Source: Rubripirellula tenax
Lineage (GTDB): Bacteria; Planctomycetota; Planctomycetia; Pirellulales; Pirellulaceae
Direction: 5' to 3'
DNA length: 64,000 nucleotides
Assembly (NCBI RefSeq): GCF_007860125.1
Contig: NZ_SJPW01000003.1
Location: forward strand, 124,001 to 188,000
Part shown: positions 34,977 to 48,500 of the stretch, in pieces
Position numbering within the stretch: position 1 is the first letter of the stretch
Layout of the letters: each line of letters starts with the position of its first letter
Made by a program: the position numbers and the translations under genes
Notes under the pieces: generated by a model
The model's input: only the letters and a program-made list of their open reading frames with translations
Databases searched by the model: none
Told to the model about the DNA's origin: nothing

Positions 34977-36574
34977 AGTTGGGTCTCGTCAGTATCTGGT
35001 TTCTCGTCGACACGCAGCCCGAACAAGCGTCGGTCGGCGTTCGACATGGGTTTGACAATTTGCTTTCTGGCAACGTCGATCAACTTATCCAAAATCGATC
35101 GATCCGATGCCGAAGCGTCTTCTAGTTCCGCGTACAGGTCGCTGCCCTCGACCACTTGAGATGTCTTTTTGCGTTCGGCGGCGGCATCACTGGGTTGCTG
35201 GCGCATCACTTCGTTTCTTAGGAAATCGAAAATGTTTTCCGGCAATTCCAAATCATTCGAAACGGACCACTTCGCCGCTTCCACCGCTAGCTCCATCGCT
35301 AAATCGGGGTGAGTGGGAGTTGCTTGCAGGTGCGCATCGACAATTCGGTCCATTTCGAATTGCTGGATGACTTTGATCGGATCCGTACCGGAAGGTGATA
35401 CCGAACGGGTACGCAAGAATCGAGCAACGGTAATGCGTTCGCTCTTTAGTTGGGCTTCGACCTTGTCCAAGTCAATTTGAGTAGTTGCTAAATTGTCGCG
35501 CGTCCGCGTGAGCGACACGAACAGGAACAACATCATAGCGATCAGCGCCAACGCGCCGGTGCTCGAAACGCTGGCGACGAAGACATGACGTCGCAACAGA
35601 ATTTGAAACCGATCAATCAGGCTAGGAGGCCTCGCCAAAATCGGCTCGCCTTTGAGGAAGCGATGAAGATCGTCGGCGAGATCCTTCGCGTGCGGATAGC
35701 GTTGCTTGGCATTCTTTCGCAAGCACTTCATAGCGATGGTCGACAGTTCGATGGGGACGCTGGCATTGAGCGCCCGCGGCGAAACCGGATCCTGCGTTAA
35801 AACCTGTGATACGACTTCGATTGGCGTCGCCGCCAAGAACGGAGGTCGACCGGTCAACATTGCAAACAATACCGCACCAATGCTGTAAACATCCGCCGCC
35901 GGTCCAAGCGGAACGCCGGCCATTCCCGCTTGCTCGGGCGGCATGTAGTGCGGCGTGCCGACCAACTCACCCGCCGTCGTCAATTCTGATGACGCCGACA
36001 AATCTTTGCAGACACCAAAGTCCGTGATATGGGGCTGTCCTTTTTCGTCGATCAAAATGTTTGCTGGCTTCAAATCACGATGGACGATGTGTCGATCGTG
36101 CGCGTGCGCCATCGCGTCGGAAATGGAGGCCGCTAGATTGGCCGCCTGGACCGGTTTGAGCGGCCCACTACGCAGTTCGTCGGAAAGGCTCTTGCCGTCG
36201 ACATAGGCCATGGCAAAATAGGGATAGCCGTTCCAGTGCCCCGATTCGAATAAAGAAACGATCCCAGGATGATCCAAGGTCGCCGCTGCTTTCGCTTCGG
36301 TGTCGAACCGATCATGCGCGCGATCACCAGCCTCGTCGGGATCCAAGATCATCTTAATTGCGGCGAGTCGCCCCAGTCGCTGGTGCCGGGCGCGGTAGAC
36401 GACGCCCATGCCGCCGCGAGCGATCTCGCCTAGCAATTCATACTGGCCAACAATCGAACCAATGGAAGCGAATCCACACGATGCACCGGATCGGTCTTCC
36501 GACGGACTATCCTCTTTCGGTCCGACGATGGTCGGTTGGTCGAGGTCATCATTGTCGATCGATTCATCCGGCAC
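34973..36574 (-). CDS. Membrane Ser/Thr protein kinase (Hanks type)
   Basis: The protein has 533 aa from GTG 36574 (GGGA about 9 nt upstream). Kinase domain about 45-315 with Gly-rich loop GEIARGGMGVVYRA, Lys in AAIKMILD, HIVHRDLKPANIL, ITDFGVCKD and MPPEQAGMA. All catalytic residues are intact. A single membrane helix follows at about 337-358 (STGALALIAMMLFLFVSLTR), then a coiled stretch and an acidic helical C-terminus of about 170 residues. The C-terminal part would lie outside the cytoplasm and could sense a signal. It is the first gene of the two-gene unit with the FHA pseudokinase. Confidence 0.93.
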   Translation of the reverse strand: MPDESIDNDDLDQPTIVGPKEDSPSEDRSGASCGFASIGSIVGQYELLGEIARGGMGVVYRARHQRLGRLAAIKMILDPDEAGDRAHDRFDTEAKAAATLDHPGIVSLFESGHWNGYPYFAMAYVDGKSLSDELRSGPLKPVQAANLAASISDAMAHAHDRHIVHRDLKPANILIDEKGQPHITDFGVCKDLSASSELTTAGELVGTPHYMPPEQAGMAGVPLGPAADVYSIGAVLFAMLTGRPPFLAATPIEVVSQVLTQDPVSPRALNASVPIELSTIAMKCLRKNAKQRYPHAKDLADDLHRFLKGEPILARPPSLIDRFQILLRRHVFVASVSSTGALALIAMMLFLFVSLTRTRDNLATTQIDLDKVEAQLKSERITVARFLRTRSVSPSGTDPIKVIQQFEMDRIVDAHLQATPTHPDLAMELAVEAAKWSVSNDLELPENIFDFLRNEVMRQQPSDAAAERKKTSQVVEGSDLYAELEDASASDRSILDKLIDVARKQIVKPMSNADRRLFGLRVDEKPDTDETQL

Positions 36575-36772
36575 GTTTTAGATTCCCTCTACGGCTTGTT
36601 CATTGAGTCGGGTCTTCGAAAACGCGTGTGAGCCGCGAGCGTCATCATCCTACCGGATCACGATTGGGCGGCGCCCGGATGGCCGATCTCCGACGTAGCT
36701 TTGCGAAGATTTCGCTAAAAGCGACTGCATATTCATGCGTTTTTAAACCTTCGCTTGCACGCCCCCCGGAAG

Positions 36773-38056
36773 CTACTTCGTTCTAACGCTGTAAAGTGTG
36801 CGATCACTTCGGATCAGCAATCGATCGCCAACGATTGCCGGCGTGGCATTGAATCGTTCTGATTCGTCACCCAACTGGTTGGTCGCCAACTCGTGATACT
36901 CCGGCGATGCCGCGATGACCAAGATTCCTGCATCGCGTGTGGTCAAAAAAAGCTTCTGGCCATCACTCACAATCGATCCGTAAACTCGGCCACGTGTCGG
37001 CATTCGTTCGCGGAACATTTCTTCGCCATCGCTAGCCCGCAGACACAAAGCGATCGCTTTATCGTGCGACCAATACAAGTAATCTCCGACCAACACGGGG
37101 CTCGTCACATTGGCTCCACGCGGCACTTCCCAAACCAAATGACTTTGCGAGACGTCACCTTCGCCGCCCGATCGCAAGACAATCGTTGTGTTGCTGCGCC
37201 CGTAGCTGCAATACATCAGGCCACCGCTTGCGATCACACAGGGCACGACATAGTCGTCGAGACCATCGCACGACCATCGACGTTTACCGGTGTCAGGATC
37301 CAAACCAAGAATGGCCCCTTTTTGGTTAACGACCAAGTCCGTCTTTCCATCGGCACACGGCACCAACGTCGGCGTCGTCCATGCTCGATCGATTCCTTCG
37401 GTCCGCCATCGCACTTCGCCCGTTGCTTTGTCGATTCCATAAACGGCGCCGTCTTCGATTGACGCATTCATGATGACCAGATCCCGATAGACGATCGGGC
37501 TGGCAGCAGCGCCGAATCCGGCGGTATTGGTTCCAACGCTGCATCTCCACAAGGGCTCGCCTTCGTGAGAGAAGGCGACCACTCCCGACGGACCAAAAGA
37601 GGCGTAGACCGCCTCGGCGTCGACACAAGGCGTTGGCGACGCGTAGCCGTGTTCGGTGACTCGTTTCGACGCTTTCTGTTCTTCCTCCGATGGCGCGATC
37701 TCCTTATCCCAAATCAATTGTCCGTCATCCAGTGAGAAACACAGCACGTGCAACTGCAACTGGGACCGATCACCGGGATCATCGTCGGTCATCGCGTAAC
37801 CGGTAAAGGAAGTCAGGTAAATTCGATTTTCGAAGACCACGGGACTGCTGGATCCTTTCCCAGGCAGCGATGTTTTCCATTCCAAATTCTCGGTATCGCT
37901 CCATTTCGTTGGCAAGTCGGCCAAGGACACGCCGCGCCCACCGGCGCCTCGGAATCGAGCCCAACCTTGATCCGCGACATCGTCGGCAGAAGTCTTGTCG
38001 GTTTGAGCAACAGCCATGACGATGAAGAACAAACAAACGATCGTGTAACGCATCAT
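36773..38056 (-). CDS. Secreted PQQ-like beta-propeller protein
   Basis: The protein has 427 aa. Signal peptide (YTIVCLFFIVMAVAQTD). PQQ/PEGA-type propeller repeats run through the protein: WARFRGAGGRGVSL, LEWKTSLPGKGSSSPVVFEN, LIWDKEIAPSEEE, VYGIDKATGEVRWRTEGIDR, ILGLDPDTGKRRWSCDGLDD and HVLCFSLDDGQ. The family includes many planctomycete proteins of unproven function; without the Trp-docking enzyme domain it is probably not a PQQ dehydrogenase. ATG 38056, with a second ATG at 38053. Confidence 0.87.
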   Translation of the reverse strand: MMRYTIVCLFFIVMAVAQTDKTSADDVADQGWARFRGAGGRGVSLADLPTKWSDTENLEWKTSLPGKGSSSPVVFENRIYLTSFTGYAMTDDDPGDRSQLQLHVLCFSLDDGQLIWDKEIAPSEEEQKASKRVTEHGYASPTPCVDAEAVYASFGPSGVVAFSHEGEPLWRCSVGTNTAGFGAAASPIVYRDLVIMNASIEDGAVYGIDKATGEVRWRTEGIDRAWTTPTLVPCADGKTDLVVNQKGAILGLDPDTGKRRWSCDGLDDYVVPCVIASGGLMYCSYGRSNTTIVLRSGGEGDVSQSHLVWEVPRGANVTSPVLVGDYLYWSHDKAIALCLRASDGEEMFRERMPTRGRVYGSIVSDGQKLFLTTRDAGILVIAASPEYHELATNQLGDESERFNATPAIVGDRLLIRSDRTLYSVRTK

Positions 38057-38268
38057 CGAGACCCAGAGTGCCGCGTGTAGAAAAGTGTTGCGAAGTCGAA
38101 CACGTCAAAACTTCGCCACAGTGCGGTTCGGTTTCGCCATGCCTCGCCAAGCATTCTATACGAGACGCGTGGGCAGGGTTCGAGCAGAAGTCGAAGAAGG
38201 GATCGCTCGGACGGTAACTTCGCTCACGAAGCACCGGAACATCCGTTGGCGTCGTCGCCGACCGCCGG

Positions 38269-38292
38269 GCTCTGACGCGACCGCGTCAGAGC
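38269..38292. repeat. Perfect 10-bp palindrome
   Basis: Arms GCTCTGACGC (38269-38278) and GCGTCAGAGC (38283-38292) are exact inverted copies around GACC. It lies 48 bp beyond the stop of the fasciclin gene and 213 bp upstream of the PQQ-propeller start. No T-run follows on either strand, so it is more likely a REP-like element than a rho-independent terminator. Confidence 0.7.
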
Positions 38293-38339
38293 TAGTCTGT
38301 GTTCCGTCTAGATGACCGTATCGGTCAGCCTTGGGGAAA

Positions 38340-38840
38340 CTATTCCTTGGGAAGCAAAACGGCATCGATCACGTGGATCAAGCCGTTGCTGCATTCGATG
38401 TCGGTCTTCACAACTTTGGCGTTATTGACCATGACAGCGCCACCCTCTTGAGTGATGGTGACGTCGGTGCCCTGAAGCGTTTTGGCCGAGTCCAACTGCA
38501 AAACCTTGGCGGCAGGAACCGAACCGCTGACGACGTGGTACTTCAGAATCGCAACCAGCTTGTCCTTATTTTCTGGCTTCAGCAGCGATTCAACCGTTCC
38601 CTTGGGCAGCTTCTCGAACGCAGCATCGGTGGGCGCGAACACGGTCAGTGGGCCTTCGCCGCTGAGGGCTTCGACCAGTCCGGCCGCCTTCGCGGCAGCG
38701 ACCAGCGTGTTGAACTTGGCGGCGATCGCGGTTTCGACGATCGTCTTCTCGGCCGTCGCAGTTGCTTCATCTGCACGGGCGAACAGGGGTGCGACTAGCA
38801 AAGTCGCGAGGGACAGCATGGCGATGGCGGTGCGTTTCAT
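38340..38840 (-). CDS. Secreted fasciclin (FAS1)-domain protein
   Basis: The protein has 166 aa. Signal peptide ([20 protein letters not shown]). One FAS1 domain fills the rest: [49 protein letters not shown], and the C-terminal [16 protein letters not shown]1 proteins mediate adhesion between cells or to matrix. GGAG 6 nt before ATG 38840 decides the start against a much longer frame from TTG 38972. Confidence 0.94.
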   Translation of the reverse strand: MKRTAIAMLSLATLLVAPLFARADEATATAEKTIVETAIAAKFNTLVAAAKAAGLVEALSGEGPLTVFAPTDAAFEKLPKGTVESLLKPENKDKLVAILKYHVVSGSVPAAKVLQLDSAKTLQGTDVTITQEGGAVMVNNAKVVKTDIECSNGLIHVIDAVLLPKE

Positions 38841-39139
38841 GGGATTCTCCAAAATGGAATCGCGGTGAGGTTGTCGCCGTTGGCACTGGTCGGGAGGGTT
38901 CCCGACAGCCTTTGGCGACCAGAAAATTGGTTCGACGGACTGTACAAGCTCGGTAAGGAGCAATTTTTTCAAAAAACCGACGTTGTCGGGATAACGGTGC
39001 CGAAACCCTGAACCGAATCAATGGTTCAAACAAAACACTTGGCGAAATCGCTGCCGGTTCGAACCAACCTTTGGCGAACGGTTTCCGACCGCCCTTTTCT
39101 TGCTCCATTCGAATCCCTTTCGCACCGAGAACGATAGTT

Positions 39140-40000
39140 ATGAGAGTTTCATTCGCGTCCCTTCGGCTGATGGCCGTTGTATTGATTTCCGCAGGCCTGA
39201 CCGTCGCGGCGGTTTCCGCCCAAGACGGCAATCGGCAACGCGGAGGTGGCGGTGGCGGTGGTTTCGGCGGACGCCCCGGTGGCGGTGGTGGTGGCGGCGG
39301 AATGGGTGGTGATCCTACATTCACGTTGCTCCGAGTCGACGAAGTGCGAACGGAACTCGAAATTTCGCCCGATCAAGAAGAAGCCCTCAAAAAGCTCGGC
39401 GAACAGATGCGTCCAACACGTCCCGAGGGAGTCGACTTTCGTTCAATGAGCGAGGAAGACCGCACGAAATTTTTCGCCAAGATGCAAAAAGAGTCTTCGG
39501 AAAAAATGGCGGAGATGAAACTGCAACTCGATGAAGTTCTGTTCCCCGAACAAATGGAACGTCTCAAAGAGATCTCGCTGCAAGCCCAGGGAGCTCAAGC
39601 GCTCGGCGACCCCGAGGTCGTTAGCGAATTGAAGATCAGCGACACGCAAAAAAAGGAACTGGACGAAGTCCGTGAGTCGCTGCGTGAAGAGATGACGACA
39701 AAGATGCGAGAACTGTTCAGCAACCGCGATGGCAACTCGGACATGCGAGAGCAAATGACGAAGATGCGTTCGGATATGGACGAGAAAATTTTCGCCGTTC
39801 TAACGCCAGCACAGAAAACTCAGTTCGAAGAAATGAAGGGCGAAAAGTTTGACTTGCCCGACGGTGCACTGGGCGGCGGCCGCGGTGGCCCCGGTGGTGG
39901 TGGTGACCGCGGCGGCGATCGAGGTCGTGCCGGTGGTGACCGAGGGCGACCCGGCGGCGACCGTGGTGGCCGACCTAGTCGCGACACGTCGAACGAATAG
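39140..40000 (+). CDS. Secreted Gly-rich protein with Spy/CpxP-like helical region
   Basis: The protein has 286 aa. Signal peptide (SLRLMAVVLISAGLTVAAVSAQ), then a Gly-rich patch (residues 35-57), a helical charged middle with two related segments (ISPDQEEALKKLGEQM and ISDTQKKELDEVRESL) and repeated EQM/KMR units, and a Gly/Arg/Asp-rich tail of about 35 residues. The middle is reminiscent of the LTXXQ-type Spy/CpxP periplasmic proteins. The related segments suggest an internal duplication. ATG 39140; a frame from TTG 39071 is less likely. Divergent from the fasciclin gene, 299 bp away; that stretch shows no other gene. Confidence 0.75.
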   Translation: MRVSFASLRLMAVVLISAGLTVAAVSAQDGNRQRGGGGGGGFGGRPGGGGGGGGMGGDPTFTLLRVDEVRTELEISPDQEEALKKLGEQMRPTRPEGVDFRSMSEEDRTKFFAKMQKESSEKMAEMKLQLDEVLFPEQMERLKEISLQAQGAQALGDPEVVSELKISDTQKKELDEVRESLREEMTTKMRELFSNRDGNSDMREQMTKMRSDMDEKIFAVLTPAQKTQFEEMKGEKFDLPDGALGGGRGGPGGGGDRGGDRGRAGGDRGRPGGDRGGRPSRDTSNE

Positions 40001-40057
40001 TCAGCGGCGTTAGGACACCAATCCGGCAAGATAAAATGCCGGGACTCGCACTCGTAA

Positions 40058-40087
40058 CCGAACTCACCAGAGTTCGGTTTTTCTTAG
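40058..40087 (+). terminator. Rho-independent terminator after the Gly-rich protein gene
   Basis: CCGAACTC (40058-40065), loop ACCA, GAGTTCGG (40070-40077), then TTTTTCTT. A perfect 8-bp stem with a T-run on the plus strand, 57 bp after the stop at 40000. Confidence 0.85.
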
Positions 40088-40183
40088 GCGGACGAAAGTC
40101 TGGCGATAAGAGCCGAAGATTGGGCTGCGATCGAACGACGAAGAAGTACTCGGGTTGCGGCGAAGCGCTCCGTCGCACCGATA

Positions 40184-40218
40184 GGGACAAACTCCGCGTG
40201 GGGTTTGTCCCGTTTTTC
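40184..40218 (+). terminator. Second rho-independent terminator
   Basis: GGGACAAAC (40184-40192) and GTTTGTCCC (40203-40211) form a 9-bp stem around TCCGCGTGGG, followed by GTTTTTC. It points the same way as the terminator 95 bp upstream, and also lies just beyond the stop of the convergent waaA gene. Confidence 0.75.
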
Positions 40219-40239
40219 GTAGGCGGTCATTCGAACCGC

Positions 40240-41541
40240 CTAAGCCGCAGCTTTCTTTCGATCGGCCACCAACGATGCGACCGTTCGCTCGGTGGCACCA
40301 CGGTGCTTTAACACCAACGCCCTGGCACTTCGTCCCAGCGAATCAGCAGCAGGAATGTCGTCCAAACATCGGCGAACGAACGTTTCCAACTCCGCCGCAT
40401 CGTTGACTCGAACAGCGGCGTCCGCATCGATCAATTGCTCTGCGATTTGCCGAAAATTTCGTGTGTTGGGACCGAACGAAACCGCGGATCCGTATCCTGC
40501 CGGCTCAAGCATGTTTTGACCGCCGCGATCGCCAAAGCTGCCACCGACGGTTGCGATCGGACCAACGCCCCACCAATCTCTTAGCTCGCCAATCGTGTCG
40601 ACCAAAACGACCGACGAGGCCTCCCAATTCTGGTTCCCGATCGCCGGATCACTGCTGCGACGGTGGACGCTCAATCCATGATGTTCAACCAGTTTGGCGA
40701 CTTCGTCAAAACGTTCTCGATGACGAGGAACCAAAACCAGACGCAGTTCTGGATGGTCGCTAACCAACGACTGGTAGATCGAAATCGCCATCGCCTCTTC
40801 GCCTGGCTGGGTGCTGCCGACGATCCAAACGCGATGCCACGGATCAACACCGGCCCACTGTGACAGTCGATTGACGGCGATGACATCTCGCGACGTCGGC
40901 GCGTTGTCGAACTTAAGCGATCCAGTTACCGTCAACCGACTCGGCGGCGTCCCACAGGCCTCGAAGCGTTTGCGAGTCGCTTCGTCTTGGCAACCGACCC
41001 ACGTCAATCGGGCAAACGTGGACGCGGTCCAGCGAGAAAATGCTTGATACCTGGAACTGCTTCGTTCGCTTAGCCTCGCATTGGCAACGCAAACGGATAC
41101 ACCGAAATCGGTGGCGATACGAACCAGATTGGGCCACAATTCCAACTCGGCCAGCACCAACTTTTGTGGTGCCAAATTCTTGAGTGTTCGTCGGACGGCC
41201 CACGTGAAATCGAGTGGACAAAAGAAGACTCGCTCGCGACCAAACAGCTTGAGTGCCAAGTCGTAGCCGGTATCCGTCGATGTGCTGATGACAACGCAAA
41301 CGCCGGGTTCGCGAAGTACTATTTCCCGGACCAAACCAGGCAGTAAATTCACTTCACCGACGCTAACCGCATGGACCCAAAGACAGCCGCGGCCTTGCGT
41401 CATCGCGTGGGCCTTCTTCGCCGCCAGCCCGAAAAGCTTTTCGGAAATCCCTCGCCGATAGCGACCGTGGCGAACCATTCGGTACCCGACAACCGGCGAA
41501 AGCAACATCAGCCCGACGGCGTACAGAAAATTGAATCGCAT
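40240..41541 (-). CDS. waaA: 3-deoxy-D-manno-octulosonic acid (Kdo) transferase
   Basis: The protein has 433 aa, typical of WaaA/KdtA. N-terminal membrane anchor (FNFLYAVGLMLLSPVVGYRM) and MTQGRGCLWVHAVSVGEVNLL, PGLVREIVLR, ISTSTDTGYDLA, FCPLDFTWAVRRTL, the acidic ELWPNLVR, and C-terminal VGGSFGDRGGQNMLEPAGYG. It adds Kdo to lipid A, so the organism very likely makes LPS with a Kdo core. ATG 41541. It lies 38 bp downstream of secA on the same strand. Confidence 0.94.
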   Translation of the reverse strand: MRFNFLYAVGLMLLSPVVGYRMVRHGRYRRGISEKLFGLAAKKAHAMTQGRGCLWVHAVSVGEVNLLPGLVREIVLREPGVCVVISTSTDTGYDLALKLFGRERVFFCPLDFTWAVRRTLKNLAPQKLVLAELELWPNLVRIATDFGVSVCVANARLSERSSSRYQAFSRWTASTFARLTWVGCQDEATRKRFEACGTPPSRLTVTGSLKFDNAPTSRDVIAVNRLSQWAGVDPWHRVWIVGSTQPGEEAMAISIYQSLVSDHPELRLVLVPRHRERFDEVAKLVEHHGLSVHRRSSDPAIGNQNWEASSVVLVDTIGELRDWWGVGPIATVGGSFGDRGGQNMLEPAGYGSAVSFGPNTRNFRQIAEQLIDADAAVRVNDAAELETFVRRCLDDIPAADSLGRSARALVLKHRGATERTVASLVADRKKAAA

Positions 41542-41579
41542 GGAAAATCCTTTTTCCGTTCCATCGAACCCGATACGCG

Positions 41580-45275
<3,696 letters not shown>

Positions 45276-45589
45276 GGTTCTATAGAAGTTGTTTTGCCGA
45301 AAAGCCTGCGAGGTCAGCCGCCGTTGGCGCCTCGAGCGCTTCAAGAAGTTCATCCCTGATCGCGACAAACCGATGCCCGTGCGCGGACATTCGCCCCGCT
45401 TTAATCGCGTAAATCGTTCTGAAAGCTAAAGTTACGGGTTTGGGGAATATGGGTCAACTGCGATTGTGCGGTGCGGCCACCGTCGGGCCTATCCGAATTC
45501 GGTTCGCCGATTCGCCTCGAAAGTCTTGTAGGATAAGGCAGCTTTCTTTTCTCAGCTCTGGATTTCCTAACTTTGGAAGCCGCAATCCT
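45276..45589. promoter_or_regulatory. Divergent promoter region between secA and the CHAT gene
   Basis: 314 bp without a gene separate two divergent starts. GTAGGATAAGGCAG (45527-45540) may hold a -10 box for the CHAT gene, and ATAAGGCA recurs at 57667-57674 upstream of another secreted-protein gene. No clear -35 partner is seen. GGAAG at -11 before ATG 45590 is the ribosome-binding site. Confidence 0.3.
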
Positions 45590-48500
45590 ATGCGACCTTA
45601 TCACAAGTGCATCTGTCTCAAGCGAATCTGCCTCACGCGATCTTTGAACGCATCTGGCCCATTCCCGTCCCGATGGGTGCATCATCGCCGTTTTGCGACG
45701 ATCGTGCCACCGACCCTCCATTCGCTTCGATATTCGCTTCGGCGCAGGTTTGCTTGGCTTGCCGCCGCCGCACTTTCGTTTTGCCTATTTTCGCCAAGTC
45801 AGGCTGTTTTCGCCCAGGGCCAGGGAACCGCTTTTGGGACATTGGGTGGCGTCGAGCCGACCGGCCAGTATCCGCCGCAAACGTATTATTTGGCGCTCGG
45901 GGTCTATCGCGGAGGCGATTTGCCATCAGCCCTGAACGCTTTCGAGGCCGCGCTGCGTGGATCTCGCCGCAACATCAACGGGCGGATGATCGACGCGATT
46001 CCCGCACTGGCGATGATGGGCGAATGCCATTGGCACCTGGGAAATGTTCCGGCCGCTCGCGAAATTTCGGACCAAGTCTATGACATCGCGACTCGATACC
46101 AAGGTTGGCTGTCGCGAGTGGACTGGAATTCGACCGTCCAGATGGGAGTTCAGCGAACCAAGCCGAATTGGCTGTGGCCCGACGCGGCGAGTGTCAATTT
46201 GATCGCGACGAGCGATCGGATGATGTTTCTGTCCGGGAATCGAGTCACCGAGCAGTCATTGGTCGCCGGCGGCGCGATCGAGGAATTGAACGTCCGGTCG
46301 ATGGATATCATCGAAATCATGCGTGGCATCGCGACCGCGTCCTACCGTCGACGGATCATCCTGGGGCCGTTATCCGAAGAAGACTCGATGGCCGTGGCGT
46401 TGGTCAGTGCCACAAAATTCCCCGCGAACCTGAACATTCCCGTGGCGCGTTCGTTGATCGGTTCGATGCGGACGGCCGGTTATTTTTCAGAGCATGACGA
46501 GAAAAGTGTCGTCGCCGAGGCCGCTCGTTCGTCGACACCCGGCGGTGTCCATCCTTTGTCGCCGATCGCAATGCTGTGCCAAGCGTCGACCTTGGCCGCA
46601 TCGGCGAACCCCGATGATGTCATCCCGATCGCGGCCAACGTGGCCAATGCGGCAGCGGTATTGGAGCAACCCGAATGGATAGGCGAAGCGATGCAGTTGG
46701 CGGCCGGGTGCACCAGTCCGGCCCGCGCGGCAACCGTCGCCCAGATGGCGACCGTTGCGGCCGGATCACTCAGTCGCCAGTCGCGATTGGGGACACTGCA
46801 CTGCTTGATCGCTGCCGCCGACGCGGCGGTAACCGCCGGCGATCCCGCTTCCGCGTCGGGCTTGCTCGGACAAGCTCAAGCTCTGTCGTCGCGTCGCGAT
46901 GTGATTCAACCTCGCTTGGAAGCCTACGGCGCGTACGTTCTAGCTCGGATCGCGGCCGCGAATGGCGCGACAATGGGATCGGGCAAAGTGAACGATCTGG
47001 ACAAAGCTCTGTCGTCGATCGAAGGCTTCGCGCTTCGGCACGCCGACCGCAAACGATCGCTCGTTTCGATGCCGCGCATCTATCAACTTGGATTGGTGAC
47101 TCAAATGGCCGGCAGCAACGTCGGCGCCAGCACGGGTTCCAAGTGGCTAAAAATGTATTGCGATGAACCGTCGATCGACGTTTGGCGTCGCGACCCCGTC
47201 GACGCGATCGCCGGATTGATCCTCGACCGAGCACCGGCTCATGCGATGCGAATCAACTTGGCTGCCGCGTCGGGATACGCGGAAGACCTACTGCAAGCCA
47301 GCGACGCCATGTTGGCAGCACGTTTCGTCGACCGACAACCCATCGGCGGACGCATCCTGCAGGCTCGGGCGATCGCCGGAGGTGACGATCAACTGCTTGC
47401 ACCGGAAATCGCCGAGCTACGAAAGGCCGCCGGGCCGTTGATGGCCGAACTGCGAGGCGCCGCAATCAATCGCGCCGAGCCCGATGCCGCGGTGGCACAA
47501 ATGATGGAGGCCAAGGCAACGTTGTTGGCGATCAACCGCACCAGCTTGCCGCAAGTAGCCGTGCCCACCTTAGACCCGAAATTGCCGATCGCGAAACTGG
47601 GCCCCCGCACAGCGATGTTGACCTACACGCACGTCGGCAACCGTTTGTATGCGACTCTATCGGCCGACGGCAAAGTGGTGATGTGGAACGTTGCGGCCGG
47701 CAACCGGATTCCAGGCGACATCAGCCGTTTGATGATGAGCATCGGTGTTGGCAAGACTCGCGGAAAGCGTTTACCCGAGGATGACGAATGGAAAACGATC
47801 GCTGTGTCGATCCGACAAAAACTGTTCCCCGAAGGCAATCAGATCACCGCCGAGCGATTCGACGAACTGATCATCGTGCCGGACGGACCGCTGTGGTATT
47901 TGCCGTTCGAGTTGCTGCCGATTGGCGAGCCCGACTCGCCGTTGATCTCTGAAAAGATCGCCATCCGGTACGCGCCGACACCAGGAATTGCGGTCAAACC
48001 GACGGCGATGCCGGCAACTTCGCGCGTCGTTGGCATCACGACCGACCAGTTTTTTGCGCCCCGCGACGTTGACTTGAATGCGTCGATTGTCGATTCGGTC
48101 GTCGACGTGATTAAGGAACCGTTGCGATTGCCAGACCAATTGAATGTGCCGACCGGGCTGGTGGGCGACCGGGTCGGCCATTTGGTAGTCGCTTCCGCTC
48201 GACCGGCCAACTTAAAGAACCCACTGGCAACAGGATTGGCGACCTATGACCAGTCATCGCCGTACGGAACGGTGGAGGGTTGGCTGCGTTTTCCTGTGGG
48301 ATCGCCGGCCAGCGTGGTGCTGTTTGGATTGCGAACGTCGATTGACATCGGCCAAATTGGATCGGGCGATGAACTTTTCACGACCTTGGTTGGTCTGCAT
48401 GTTGCCGGAGCGCGAAGTGTGTTGCTTTCGCGATGGGCGGTCGGTGGCGAATCGTCGGCCATGCTGCTGCGAGAATTTCTGCAAGAGCTTCCGTTCATGG

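Noticed and set aside
38057-38339. Possible tRNA or small RNA between the PQQ-propeller and fasciclin genes
   Set aside because: Inverted repeats occur, but no cloverleaf, T-loop or terminator with a T-run was found.
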